Shown here: positions 54,987 through 63,708 of the stretch, one piece after another
Layout: each line of letters begins with the position of its first letter
How positions within the stretch are numbered: position 1 is the first letter of the stretch
Notes under the pieces: model-generated
The model's database searches: none
The model's input: the letters and a program-made list of their open reading frames with translations, nothing else
Told to the model about the DNA's origin: nothing
From: Pontibacter vulgaris
GTDB lineage: Bacteria; Bacteroidota; Bacteroidia; Cytophagales; Hymenobacteraceae
DNA length: 64,000 nt
NCBI RefSeq assembly: GCF_022758145.1
Contig: NZ_JAJVDH010000004.1
Location: 124,001-188,000 of the forward strand
Direction: 5' to 3'
Position numbers and translations under genes: made by a program

Positions 54987-55997
54987 TTAAGCTTCCACTA
55001 AGTTCTTATCGTTTATCAAGCTGTTAAATAGCGCGTAAGCTTTTCCTGATTCCAGCGTTTGTTTAGCTAGTACAACAGCATCTGTAGTGTTGAGTACCGG
55101 TCTGGCGCATTGGATAGCCATTCCGGCGTTGGCGGCAACTACGGCAGTCTGGGCAGCCGTGCCTTTACCTTTCAGCACCTTCACAAAGACCTCGGCCGAT
55201 TCGGCTATACCTGCTCCGCCTTTGATCTGCTCGTGCTGCAGGCGTGGCAGGCCAAGGGCATCCGCATCTAACAGAGACTCTTTGCTGTCAGAGATCACTT
55301 TAAACGGGCTGGTGAGGGAAATCTCGTCGTAGCCATCCAGGGTATGGATGATGCTATACTTCACATCCGGCTGCTGCTGGTACAGGTAGCCGTACATGCG
55401 AGCCAGCTCCAGGCTGAACACCCCAACCATCTGCAGCTTCGGAAAGGCAGGGTTTACCATCGGTCCCAGCATGTTAAAGAAGGTCTTCACTCCCAGGTCT
55501 TTCCGGATCGGGCCTACGCTCTTCATGGCCGGGTGAAATAAAGGCGCATGCAGAAAACAGATGTTATACTTGTCAATGCTTCGCTCCAGCCTGTCAGTAT
55601 CAGTGGTAAACTTGATCCCCAACGCTTCCAGCACATTGGAGGAGCCGCAGGACGATGAAACGCCGTAGTTACCGTGCTTGGCAACCGGAATACTATTGGC
55701 CGCCACTACAAAAGAAGAAAGTGTCGAAATATTAAAGGTATCCTTGCCATCGCCACCCGTACCGCACAAGTCAATAGGGTTATATGCCGATAAGTCAACG
55801 CGATGGCAAAGGTCCAGCAGCGCATTCCGGAAGCCTTCCAGTTCCTCCACAGTAATGCTGCGCATCATAAACACGGTAAGGAAACTTGAGATCTGGTTCT
55901 GGTTATACTTGCCGCCTGCAATATTCACCAGCACTTCCCGCGCCTGCTCCTTGCTTAGCGTTTTATGTTCAAATAAGTGATTTAGTATTTCTTTCAT
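54987..55997 (-). CDS. trpD: Anthranilate phosphoribosyltransferase
   Basis: A 336-residue transferase. DLCGTGGDGKDTFNIST binds PRPP, and VAKHGNYGVSSSCGSSNVLEALG is the second conserved region. It is 44 bp from trpC and separated from trpG by a 146-bp gap holding a REP-like repeat. Confidence 0.95.
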   Translation of the reverse strand: MKEILNHLFEHKTLSKEQAREVLVNIAGGKYNQNQISSFLTVFMMRSITVEELEGFRNALLDLCHRVDLSAYNPIDLCGTGGDGKDTFNISTLSSFVVAANSIPVAKHGNYGVSSSCGSSNVLEALGIKFTTDTDRLERSIDKYNICFLHAPLFHPAMKSVGPIRKDLGVKTFFNMLGPMVNPAFPKLQMVGVFSLELARMYGYLYQQQPDVKYSIIHTLDGYDEISLTSPFKVISDSKESLLDADALGLPRLQHEQIKGGAGIAESAEVFVKVLKGKGTAAQTAVVAANAGMAIQCARPVLNTTDAVVLAKQTLESGKAYALFNSLINDKNLVEA

Positions 55998-56019
55998 GGT
56001 TGATATTCTGTAGATGATT

Positions 56020-56097
56020 TACCCACCCCTGCCCCTGCAGGGAGGGGATTTTTCGATTGTACCAAATTCCCCTCCTCGGAGGGGTTAGGGGTGGGTA
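56020..56097. repeat. REP-like repeat (CCCCTAACCCC family), copy 2
   Basis: TACCCACCCCT (56020-56030) pairs with AGGGGTGGGTA (56087-56097), with inner complementary blocks (CCCTGCAGGGAGGGGA and TTCCCCTCCTCGGAGGGG). The same element type as 50311-50387, here inside the trp operon between trpG and trpD, where it may lower or stabilise the downstream mRNA. Confidence 0.75.
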
Positions 56098-56143
56098 CAA
56101 TCTGCTCACTCCTTACTTTCTAACTTTCTAACTCTCAAAATTT

Positions 56144-56707
56144 CTAATTTCCCAGCCAGTTCTTAATCATTTCCTTCCCATGCTCGGTCAGCACTGATTC
56201 CGGGTGAAACTGCACGCCGCGTACATCATGCTCTTTGTGGCGCAACGCCATGATGTTTCCAGTTTCATCTACTGCCGTTGGCACCAGGCACTCGGGTAAT
56301 TCCTGCTCCACCAGCCAGGAGTGGTATCGGCCGGTGTTAAACTGATTTGGCAGGTTTGTGAACAGTGGCTCCTCCTCGCACACCACCCGAACGGGGGTAG
56401 CCACACCGTGCCATACTTCGTTGCTATTAAACAACTTACCACCATATACTTCACCAATTGCCTGATGTCCTAAACATACTCCAAACAGGCTTTTTGTCGA
56501 CCCAAAAGTGCGAATGATTTCTTTCAGCATACCAGCTTCGTCGGGTATTCCCGGACCGGGAGACAGCATGATCTTGTCAAAACTGGCTACTTCTTCCAAC
56601 GTGGCCTTGTCGTTGCGACGCACCGTTACATTAGCGCCTAGTTCCTGCAGCAGGTGCACCAGGTTGTAAGTGAAAGAGTCGTAATTGTCGATTACCAGAA
56701 CATTCAT
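56144..56707 (-). CDS. trpG: Anthranilate synthase component II (glutaminase)
   Basis: A 187-residue class I glutaminase. FGVCLGHQAIGE holds the Cys and GVQFHPESVLTEHG the His/Glu. Start ATG 56707 (MNVLVIDNYDSFTYN) is one base after the trpE stop; the longer frame adds an unrelated 11 residues. Confidence 0.95.
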   Translation of the reverse strand: MNVLVIDNYDSFTYNLVHLLQELGANVTVRRNDKATLEEVASFDKIMLSPGPGIPDEAGMLKEIIRTFGSTKSLFGVCLGHQAIGEVYGGKLFNSNEVWHGVATPVRVVCEEEPLFTNLPNQFNTGRYHSWLVEQELPECLVPTAVDETGNIMALRHKEHDVRGVQFHPESVLTEHGKEMIKNWLGN

Positions 56708-56708
56708 A

Positions 56709-58118
56709 TTAATTGATCTCCTGTGCCAGCTGAAGCGCACGTCTTAATGCCATTAACTTATTGTCTACCTCCTGCAGTTCACTTTCCGGGTTAGAAGCCG
56801 CCACAATGCCGGCCCCAGCCTGGTAAAACAGCTTGTAATCTTTGCTCAGGAACGAGCGGATCATGATGGCACTGTTGAAGTTGCCGTTAAAATCCAGGAA
56901 GCCAATGCAGCCGCCGTAAAAAGCTCGGTTAGTCGTTTCATACTTATCGATGAGCTGCATGGCTTTGTGCTTAGGTGCTCCGGAAAGCGTGCCTGCCGGA
57001 AATGTGCTGGCTACCATCTGCAGCGAATCTTCCTGGTTATGCAGCTGCCCCGATACTTTCGATACCAGGTGAATGACGTGCGAGTAAAATTGTATTTCCC
57101 GGAAGGTTTCCACTTCTACGCTGTGTCCGTTGCGGCTCAGGTCGTTGCGTGCAAGATCCACCAGCATCACGTGTTCGGCATTTTCTTTCGGATCGGCTAA
57201 TAGTTTTTCAGCCAGTGCAGCATCGGCCGCGTCATCGCCGGTTCTTCTGAAAGTACCTGCAATCGGGAATATACTGGCTTTGCCGTCTTTGATCACCAGC
57301 TGCGCCTCCGGCGATGAGCCGAAGATCTTGAAGCTGCCATAATCGAAATAGAACAGGTAGGGAGACGGATTAACAGACCGCAACGCCCGGTACACGTTAA
57401 ACTCATCTCCCTGGAAAGCCTGCTCAAATCTTCTGGAAAGCACCAACTGAAACACATCCCCGCGGAAGCAATGCTCCTTTGCTTTCTGTATATTTTTTAA
57501 AAACCCTTCGCTGCTGATGTTATGAGCTTCTGCACCAGCCGTTTTGAAAGTATAACTCGGGATGTTACGGCTGTTCAGGAGTGCCTCTAGTTGCGTTATA
57601 CCGTTCTCGTCGCTTTGGTTATAGCTGTGCGAGAAAATATAGGCTTCGTTGGTGAAGTGGTTGATCGCGATGACAAAGCGATACACCGCATAAAACAGGT
57701 CCGGAATATCCTGGCAGTCTGGGCGCAGGTTCAACTCGATATCTTCGTAATAGCGAACGGCGTCGTAGTTCATGTAACCGAAGAGTCCGTTAGTGATGAA
57801 GCTGAAGCCGTTCTGCTCTACCTCGAAACTCTGTGCGAAGGCTGCCAGTTGCGCCGGCACATTTACATCCTTCGTGATAGGCGTCTGTCTGGTGCTACCA
57901 TCCGGGAAAAGCTCCGTCAGCACTTCGTTCTCGGCTTTTATACTTGCCATCGGGCTGCAGCAGATATACGAGAAGCTGTTTTCGGCACCGTGGTAGTCCG
58001 AGCTTTCCAGCAAAATGCTGTTTGGGTAACGGTCACGTAGCTTCAGGTACACACTTACCGGGGTTAGTGTATCTGCGAGCAATCGTTTGTAATTGGTTGT
58101 TATTTTATAGTTACGCAT
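56709..58118 (-). CDS. trpE: Anthranilate synthase component I
   Basis: A 469-residue chorismate-using enzyme. GSSPEAQLVIKDG, FPIAGTFRRTGDD, PAGTLSGAPKHKAM and YGGCIGFLDFNG are the catalytic blocks. The LLESS motif (~residues 40-45) is the Trp feedback site, so inhibition by tryptophan is expected. Start ATG 58118 (MRNYKITTNYK); the longer frame starts inside the attenuator's T-run and cannot be real. Confidence 0.95.
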   Translation of the reverse strand: MRNYKITTNYKRLLADTLTPVSVYLKLRDRYPNSILLESSDYHGAENSFSYICCSPMASIKAENEVLTELFPDGSTRQTPITKDVNVPAQLAAFAQSFEVEQNGFSFITNGLFGYMNYDAVRYYEDIELNLRPDCQDIPDLFYAVYRFVIAINHFTNEAYIFSHSYNQSDENGITQLEALLNSRNIPSYTFKTAGAEAHNISSEGFLKNIQKAKEHCFRGDVFQLVLSRRFEQAFQGDEFNVYRALRSVNPSPYLFYFDYGSFKIFGSSPEAQLVIKDGKASIFPIAGTFRRTGDDAADAALAEKLLADPKENAEHVMLVDLARNDLSRNGHSVEVETFREIQFYSHVIHLVSKVSGQLHNQEDSLQMVASTFPAGTLSGAPKHKAMQLIDKYETTNRAFYGGCIGFLDFNGNFNSAIMIRSFLSKDYKLFYQAGAGIVAASNPESELQEVDNKLMALRRALQLAQEIN

Positions 58119-58140
58119 GGTTCTGGTTTGGTCTAAAAAC

Positions 58141-58177
58141 AAAAAAGGCCTGCTGTTCAGGTGAACAGCAGGCCTTT
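58141..58177 (-). terminator. trp operon attenuator hairpin
   Basis: A 16-bp perfect stem (plus 58144-58159 with 58162-58177) followed on the minus strand by TTTTTT, 23 bp before trpE. Its 5' arm contains GCTGTTCAC (plus 58161-58169), exactly complementary to GTGAACAGC in the upstream leader ORF (plus 58228-58236), which allows a competing antiterminator. Confidence 0.9.
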
Positions 58178-58200
58178 GATACCTTTGGCTTAAGACTATA

Positions 58201-58290
58201 CTATCTCTTCAAAAAATGCATAGCCGGGCTGTTCACGATATTTTGCGTAACGTGCCACCACCATGCATTAAGATGAAGATTCTGGATCAT
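58201..58290 (-). CDS. trpL: Trp operon leader peptide
   Basis: A 29-codon ORF from ATG 58290 to TAG. It begins MIQNLHLNAWWWHV: three consecutive TGG codons at positions 10-12, out of a genome where Trp is rare. Seven codons after them comes GTG AAC AGC, the antiterminator segment. Ribosome stalling at the Trp codons would expose it and permit transcription into trpEGDCFBA-aroF. The other frames also have short ORFs, but only this one explains the pairing. Confidence 0.9.
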   Translation of the reverse strand: MIQNLHLNAWWWHVTQNIVNSPAMHFLKR

Positions 58291-58330
58291 GTTCTGTTTA
58301 AATGTCACAGCGCTTATAGTTGCGACGTCA

Positions 58331-58361
58331 CAAATGTAAGCCCCGATTTTTCAAAAGCAAA
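58331..58361 (-). promoter_or_regulatory. Promoter of the trp operon
   Basis: Minus-strand TTTG (plus 58358-58361), a 19-bp spacer and TACATTTG (plus 58331-58338) match the Bacteroidota consensus. It lies 40 bp before the leader ATG. Confidence 0.75.
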
Positions 58362-58439
58362 CTATACTTCAGTTTTATTTTTAAGCTATCGCTTATACTT
58401 AGGTTAAAATAAGCCCACAACTATTTGTGGACTAACGAA

Positions 58440-59534
58440 TTACAAAACTCCTTTTGTTGAAGGCAAAGAATTATCGTTGAGGTTACGCTGAACCGCCATG
58501 CGTATGGCTTTGGCAAAAGCTTTAAAGATTGCTTCAATCTTATGATGCTCGTTCTGCCCTTCTGCTTTGATATTCAGGTTACATTTAGCGGTATCGGAGA
58601 AAGATTTGAAGAAGTGGAAGAACATTTCGGTTGGCATGTCTCCTACTTTCTCGCGTTTAAATTCGGCATCCCAAACTATCCACGGCCTACCTCCAAAATC
58701 AATCGCCACCTGAGCCAGTATGTCGTCCATAGGGAGTAAAAAACCATAGCGCGTAATACCTTTTTTGTCGCCCAACGCATTCAGGAAAGCTTCGCCTAAC
58801 GCCAGCCCAGTATCTTCTATCGTATGATGTTCGTCTATGTGCAGGTCACCTTTCACAGCTATTCTCAGATCCACGTTGCCATGGCGGGCCAGTTGCTCCA
58901 GCATGTGGTCGAAAAAGCCAAGGCCGGTTTTGATATCTGACTTTCCGGTTCCATCCAGGTTCAGGTCTATCTGGATATCAGTTTCTGAAGTCTGGCGGCG
59001 GACACTTGCTTTGCGCTCTGGTAGCTTCAGGAAAGTATAGATCTCGTCCCAATCGTTGGTGTTCAGGGCAGCGTCTTCGCTCTGAAAATCGGCCAGAAGT
59101 ATAGCTTTAGCGCCCAGGTTTTTCGCCAGTTGTACATCGGTCAGGCGGTCGCCGATCACATAGCTGTTTGCCAGATCGTACTCTTCTTCCAGGTACTTTT
59201 TCATCATCCCAATGCCGGGTTTGCGCGTTTCAAGTCCTTCGTGCTCAAAACTGCGGTCAATCAGAATATCATGAAACTCTACGCCTTCGCTCTTTAGTAT
59301 ATCCAGCATTTTATTCTGATAAGGCCAGAAGGTATGTTCCGGGTAAGAGTCAGTACCAAGCCCGTCCTGGTTGGTAACCATCACAAACTCGTATTCCAGC
59401 TCGGTGTAGATCTTATACAAATTGCGGATCACTTTCGGAATAAACTCAAACTTCTCAAAAGAATCTACCTGGTAATCGGTTTTGGGCTCGACAAGTATGG
59501 TACCGTCGCGATCTATAAATAATGCTTTTTTCAT
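58440..59534 (-). CDS. hisB: Bifunctional histidinol-phosphatase/IGP dehydratase
   Basis: A 364-residue fusion. The N-terminal HAD phosphatase (~1-165) has [12 protein letters not shown] and [10 protein letters not shown]. The C-terminal dehydratase (~175-364) has [33 protein letters not shown] and the final H-x-x-E-A-x-F-K-A-x-A-x-A. Catalyses steps six and eight of histidine synthesis. Last gene of hisGDCB. Confidence 0.96.
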   Translation of the reverse strand: MKKALFIDRDGTILVEPKTDYQVDSFEKFEFIPKVIRNLYKIYTELEYEFVMVTNQDGLGTDSYPEHTFWPYQNKMLDILKSEGVEFHDILIDRSFEHEGLETRKPGIGMMKKYLEEEYDLANSYVIGDRLTDVQLAKNLGAKAILLADFQSEDAALNTNDWDEIYTFLKLPERKASVRRQTSETDIQIDLNLDGTGKSDIKTGLGFFDHMLEQLARHGNVDLRIAVKGDLHIDEHHTIEDTGLALGEAFLNALGDKKGITRYGFLLPMDDILAQVAIDFGGRPWIVWDAEFKREKVGDMPTEMFFHFFKSFSDTAKCNLNIKAEGQNEHHKIEAIFKAFAKAIRMAVQRNLNDNSLPSTKGVL

Positions 59535-59619
59535 TTTGGAAAGATATTGATGTTAGACTCTGAAAAAGCCTAATCATCTGGATTCTAACAACTATAGTCT
59601 AATTTCTAACTTGTTATGT

Positions 59620-60669
59620 CTAAATATTAAACTCTGACATGGCCTGGTATAGTTGCTGGTTCTCGTCGGTGGTACCAACGGATATGCGCAGGCAATTATC
59701 GCAGCCGGGCACACTGGAGCGGTTACGGGTCACAATTCCCTTATTTAAAAGGTAACTATAAAGGCTGTTAGCGTCAGTTACTTTTACAAGTATAAAGTTG
59801 GCATCTGAAGGATAAACTTTCTCAACTATAGCCAAGGTGGGCAGAGCCGTCTCTAACATCTGTCGTTCCTGAATGATCTCTTCGATCATATACTTCAGTT
59901 GCTCATCCTGATCAAGGGCTTTCAGAGCAAGTTCCTGAGTAGCTTCGTTTATGTTATACGGCGGCTTTATTTTGTCGAGCAGCGCGATAATCTCCTCAGA
60001 TGCGAATGCCATACCTAAACGCAAACCGGCCATTCCCCATGCTTTGGAGAAAGTCTGCAGCACTACCAGGTTCGGGAAATCCTGTAGTCGGGTGGTCCAG
60101 CTTGGCTCCTCCGAAAAATCAATGTACGCTTCGTCAACTATCACCAGTCCATCAAAATTGTCAAGTATGGCTTCAATGTCTTCTGATTTAATAGCATTAC
60201 CTGTCGGATTGTTGGGCGAGCAAATGAAGATGAGCTTTGTTTCTGGCTTTACGTTTCGCAGCACTTCGGCTACCGGTATTTGGAAATCAGCTGTCAGCTG
60301 CACGGTATCCAGCTGCACATCGTTCAGGTTAGCTGACACTTCGTACATGCCATAAGTTGGCGGTAAAAACAGCGCGCGGTCCTGGCCCGGTCGACAAACC
60401 ATACGGAACAGCAGGTCAATTGCTTCATCAGAGCCGTTACCCAGGAATATCTGCGAAGGCTTCACTCCTTTTATACTTGTAATCTTACTTTTAAGCGCTT
60501 TCTGGTGCGGATCAGGATAGCGGTTATAGTTGCTGCCGGCCAAACTTCCCAGGTTATTTTCATTGGCATCCAGGTATACGCTGGCGGTGCCTTTAAACTC
60601 GTCGCGGGCCGATGCATAGGGTTTCATGCGCCATACATTCGGGCGAACTATACTTTCTAGATCAAACAT
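59620..60669 (-). CDS. hisC: Histidinol-phosphate aminotransferase
   Basis: A 349-residue fold-type I PLP enzyme. PLP lysine K209 lies in TFSKAWGMAGLRLG; SPNNPTGN and VDEAYIDF precede it. Directly adjacent to hisD; an 85-bp gap separates it from hisB. Confidence 0.95.
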   Translation of the reverse strand: MFDLESIVRPNVWRMKPYASARDEFKGTASVYLDANENNLGSLAGSNYNRYPDPHQKALKSKITSIKGVKPSQIFLGNGSDEAIDLLFRMVCRPGQDRALFLPPTYGMYEVSANLNDVQLDTVQLTADFQIPVAEVLRNVKPETKLIFICSPNNPTGNAIKSEDIEAILDNFDGLVIVDEAYIDFSEEPSWTTRLQDFPNLVVLQTFSKAWGMAGLRLGMAFASEEIIALLDKIKPPYNINEATQELALKALDQDEQLKYMIEEIIQERQMLETALPTLAIVEKVYPSDANFILVKVTDANSLYSYLLNKGIVTRNRSSVPGCDNCLRISVGTTDENQQLYQAMSEFNI

Positions 60670-61950
60670 TTATAGCGTCTTTAATCTGATACTTACTGCA
60701 TTTTTGTGTGCCTGCAACCCTTCGGCTTCGGCCATTACTTCAATCGTTCTGCCAATATTCTTCAGGCCTTCTGTAGTGATATGCTGGAATGTGATCTTCT
60801 TGACAAAACTATCCAGCGACACGCCACTATAAGCGCGTGCATAGCCATTGGTTGGCAAGGTGTGATTGGTACCGGAAGCATAATCGCCGGCTGCTTCAGG
60901 TGTATAGTTGCCCAGGAAAACCGACCCTGCATTTACCACGCCATTTGCTATAGTTTCAAGATCCTGAATGGCAAGTATAAGGTGCTCCGGTGCGTACAGG
61001 TTCGAGAAATCAAGCATCTGCTGTGAGTTTTCCAGAACTATAGCCATGCTGTTTTCCAGTGCCTGTGCCGCAACAGCTTCTCGAGGTAGTTCCTGTAGCT
61101 GCTTCTGGATTTCAGCGATCACCTGATCAACTATAGTTTCAGATGTGCTCAGCAACACCACCTGCGAATCCGGGCCATGCTCTGCCTGCGAAAGTAAATC
61201 AGCAGCTACAAAAGCAGGGTTAGCTGTTTCATCGGCCATCACCAGCACTTCCGATGGTCCGGCCGGCATATCGATAGCCACGCCTAGTTGCGTTACCAGT
61301 TGCTTCGCCATGGTTACATACTGGTTTCCGGGTCCGAATATTTTGCTTACAGCCGGTACGCTTTCCGTACCAAAAGCCATAGCCGCTACTGCCTGTGCAC
61401 CGCCTGCCTTCACTATAGTTTCGATGCCCAATAAAGCAGCCGTGTAGCGAATGGCCGGGTGAATAGCACCTTCTTTTGATGGCGGTGTGCAAAGTATAAT
61501 TTGCTTACAGCCAGCCAGTTTAGCAGGCACACCCAACATCAGCAACGTAGAAAAAAGCGGTGCCGTTCCTCCCGGAATGTATAAACCTACTTTATCGATG
61601 GCCACACTTTTACGCCAGCAGTTTACCCCCGGCATGGTTTCCACTATAGGCATTTGTTCAGCCTGCTGCAAATGGAAAAGCTGAATGTTACTATATGCCT
61701 GTAGTATCGCTTCTTTCAGTTCCGGGCTGATTTCACTTTCTGCAGATGCCAGTTCCTCCGGTGTGGCCAGTAAAGCTTCAGGACGCTTGCCATCATACTT
61801 TTCAGCCAGTTGATACAGGGCTTCATCGCCTTGCTCCTGCACCAGCTTAAAAATGATGCGGATGGTTGACTCCAGTTCCTGAAGGTCTTTTACAGGTCTT
61901 TTTGCCAGTTCAGGCCAGTTTATAGTTTCTGGATATAAGATCTTTTTCAT
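60670..61950 (-). CDS. hisD: Histidinol dehydrogenase
   Basis: A 426-residue zinc/NAD enzyme oxidising histidinol to histidine. IFGPGNQYVTMAKQLV, DMPAGPSEVLVMAD, SQAEHGPDSQ, YAPEHLIL and GDYASGTNHTLPT are all in place. Overlaps hisG by one base. Confidence 0.96.
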   Translation of the reverse strand: MKKILYPETINWPELAKRPVKDLQELESTIRIIFKLVQEQGDEALYQLAEKYDGKRPEALLATPEELASAESEISPELKEAILQAYSNIQLFHLQQAEQMPIVETMPGVNCWRKSVAIDKVGLYIPGGTAPLFSTLLMLGVPAKLAGCKQIILCTPPSKEGAIHPAIRYTAALLGIETIVKAGGAQAVAAMAFGTESVPAVSKIFGPGNQYVTMAKQLVTQLGVAIDMPAGPSEVLVMADETANPAFVAADLLSQAEHGPDSQVVLLSTSETIVDQVIAEIQKQLQELPREAVAAQALENSMAIVLENSQQMLDFSNLYAPEHLILAIQDLETIANGVVNAGSVFLGNYTPEAAGDYASGTNHTLPTNGYARAYSGVSLDSFVKKITFQHITTEGLKNIGRTIEVMAEAEGLQAHKNAVSIRLKTL

Positions 61951-62801
61951 CAGATGATCATTTTCTCGATAGGTACAACCAGAATACCCTGCGCACCGGC
62001 TGCTTTCAGTTTTTCTATGATCTCCCAGAAATCATCCTCGTTTACCACAGAGTGCAGCGAGCTCCAGCCTTCTTCGGCCAGCGGAAGTATAGTTGGTGAT
62101 TTTACGCCTGGGAGTAATTGAGAGATCTCGGCTACCTTATCATTTGGTGCGTTTAACAGTATATATTTGGCGCGTTGTGCGCGTTGCACAGCATGTATCC
62201 TGAAAAGCAGTTTCTCAAGTATCTCTTTCTTTTCAGCACTCAGATCCTGGTTGGCAATAAGTACAGCCTGCGATTTAAACACACGCTCCACCTCTTTTAA
62301 ACCATTGCTGATAAGGGTACTTCCCGAGCTTACAATATCGCAAATGGCATCGGCCAAACCTATACTTGGCGCAATCTCCACAGACCCGCTTATGGTATGA
62401 ATATGTGCCTTGATGCCGCGCTCCGAAAGGTATGACTCCAATAAATTAGGATACGAAGTAGCAATATTCTTTCCGTTCAGGTCCTCCAGGGAAGTATAGT
62501 TTTCTCCTTTTGGAATAGCCAGAGACAGGCGGCATCTGGAGAAACCAAGCTCTTCTACAGAAAGGTGTTTCATCCCTTCTTCTACCAGCACGTTCTGGCC
62601 AACTATACCAATGTCGGCCACGCCATCGGCTACATAACCAGGTATATCATCGTCGCGGAGAAAGAGGATTTCCAGCGGAAAATTAGTGGATTCTGTTTTG
62701 AGTTTCAGGCTGCTGCTGATGAACGAGATACCGCACTCACGGATCAGTTTAAGCGAATCATCACTGAGTCTGCCTGATTTTTGGATAGCTATACGAAGCA
62801 T
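61950..62801 (-). CDS. hisG: ATP phosphoribosyltransferase, long form
   Basis: A 283-residue enzyme, the first committed step of histidine synthesis. The catalytic domain (~1-205) has AIQKSGRL, DDIPGYVADGVADIGIVG and CDIVSSGSTL. The C-terminal ACT-like domain (~210-283) is the histidine feedback site, so no HisZ partner is needed. It begins the second his operon. Confidence 0.95.
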   Translation of the reverse strand: MLRIAIQKSGRLSDDSLKLIRECGISFISSSLKLKTESTNFPLEILFLRDDDIPGYVADGVADIGIVGQNVLVEEGMKHLSVEELGFSRCRLSLAIPKGENYTSLEDLNGKNIATSYPNLLESYLSERGIKAHIHTISGSVEIAPSIGLADAICDIVSSGSTLISNGLKEVERVFKSQAVLIANQDLSAEKKEILEKLLFRIHAVQRAQRAKYILLNAPNDKVAEISQLLPGVKSPTILPLAEEGWSSLHSVVNEDDFWEIIEKLKAAGAQGILVVPIEKMII

Positions 62802-62835
62802 AAATGTTATTCTGAAAATGAAAATAAAGGCGATC

Positions 62836-62916
62836 TATACCCTGCTTCCTGCAACGTATAAATGGGTATACACCCAACGGGGGCTATATGTTAATTGGAT
62901 TCCTCTTACGAGGAAT
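62836..62916 (-). promoter_or_regulatory. Competing hairpins downstream of the second his leader ORF
   Basis: A 7-bp hairpin ATTCCTC/GAGGAAT (plus 62899-62905 with 62910-62916) spans the leader stop codon. Downstream, TGGGT/ACCCA (62863-62867 with 62872-62876, then TTTATA) and TATACCC/GGGTATA (62836-62842 with 62864-62870) share bases and exclude each other. No long T-run follows, so any control may act on translation of hisG. Confidence 0.5.
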
Positions 62917-63004
62917 GATAGAAATGATGTACGTGCGCAGCAGTACCATAAGCAACAGAAGTTGCCGGAGTAGAAAGGATGCTATGTAACGTGGTGTTGC
63001 GCAT
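62906..63004 (-). CDS. Second His-rich leader peptide, before hisGDCB
   Basis: A 32-codon ORF from ATG 63004 to TAA. Its end reads TAAHVHHFYHSS: four His codons in seven positions plus one earlier. It lies directly under a -7 element and 104 bp before hisG. The placement and codon cluster match the hisL at 48031, although the downstream structure is different. Confidence 0.78.
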   Translation of the reverse strand: MRNTTLHSILSTPATSVAYGTAAHVHHFYHSS

Positions 63005-63013
63005 TATGTGCTG

Positions 63014-63021
63014 CAAAAGTA
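63014..63021 (-). promoter_or_regulatory. -7 element TACTTTTG of the hisG operon
   Basis: Exact TAnnTTTG match on the minus strand ending 10 bp before the leader ATG. No clear TTG at -33. Confidence 0.55.
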
Positions 63022-63095
63022 AGCAGGAATTTTTAGTAAACTATAAACACTGGTAAAAGTTTTAGTTTATTCTTTAAGGCTATCCTTTTAAAAAT

Positions 63096-63129
63096 AAAAG
63101 TGCTGGCCTTAAGCAAGACCGGCACTTTT
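63096..63129 (-). terminator. Terminator of the T9SS remnant
   Basis: AAAAGTGC (63096-63103) pairs with GCACTTTT (63122-63129), extended by GG/CC inside. It separates the 63151 gene from the hisG promoter. Confidence 0.8.
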
Positions 63130-63150
63130 GTTGAAAATTTTATACTTGTA

Positions 63151-63708
63151 TTACTTTTTAAGCAGCATTTTTAAAGTTTTGGTACCTGCCGTAGTTGATA
63201 AACGTGCAAAGTAAATTCCCTCGGCCATACTTCTGGCATCGAGTTCATACTCATATAGTTTACCTTTCTCTGCTACGCCCATGTCTACTTTTTTGATCAA
63301 TGCACCTCTTACATCAAAAACTTCCAGCACAAAGCTTTCTTCTTTTTCTAAACTAAAAGCAATTGTAGTTCTGTCTGAGAAAGCATTCGGATAATTGTAG
63401 AATTCAGAAGTGCCCGGCTCAGGTTTTGAAATAGTTTCGCTTATAAATTTGCCTGACCCGGTAGCTTTAACCACCTCATGTATTACGATAGAGCCGCCGC
63501 CAAGTATGGCTGTAGAAGAAAGGTCAGCATTTTCGGCGGTTCCTTTTTCGTTATCATAAACTACATCTCCGCCTGATTTCCAGATCTTAATTCTGAACTT
63601 ATCGGATCCACCTCCTCCTGTTACCTGGCCATCAGTGGCTACATCCATAAATTCATGCACATCAGAGCTTCCGTTAATATAGCCAGTACCTTTATATTTA
63701 GTAGAATT
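63151..63708 (-). pseudogene. 5'-truncated gene for a T9SS-secreted protein
   Basis: About 185 residues remain. The C-terminal ~80 are a type A sorting domain: NYPNAFSDRTTIAFSL, VFDVRGALIKKVDMG, GIYFARLSTTAGTKTLKMLLKK, which sends proteins through the type IX system. The N-terminal part (KGTGYINGSSDVHEF, TGGGGSDKFRIKIW, GGGSIVIH) resembles the module before the sorting domain in giant surface proteins. The frame runs upstream past the first GTG, with protein-like sequence, to a TAA at 63709-63711 and has no ATG or signal peptide. It therefore looks like the 3' remnant of a larger gene. Confidence 0.72.

Noticed and set aside
58207..58276. Alternative short ORFs in the trp leader (one Tyr/Phe-rich, one Gly-rich)
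   Set aside because: They overlap the WWW frame in other registers; only the Trp frame places stalling codons correctly relative to the antiterminator.
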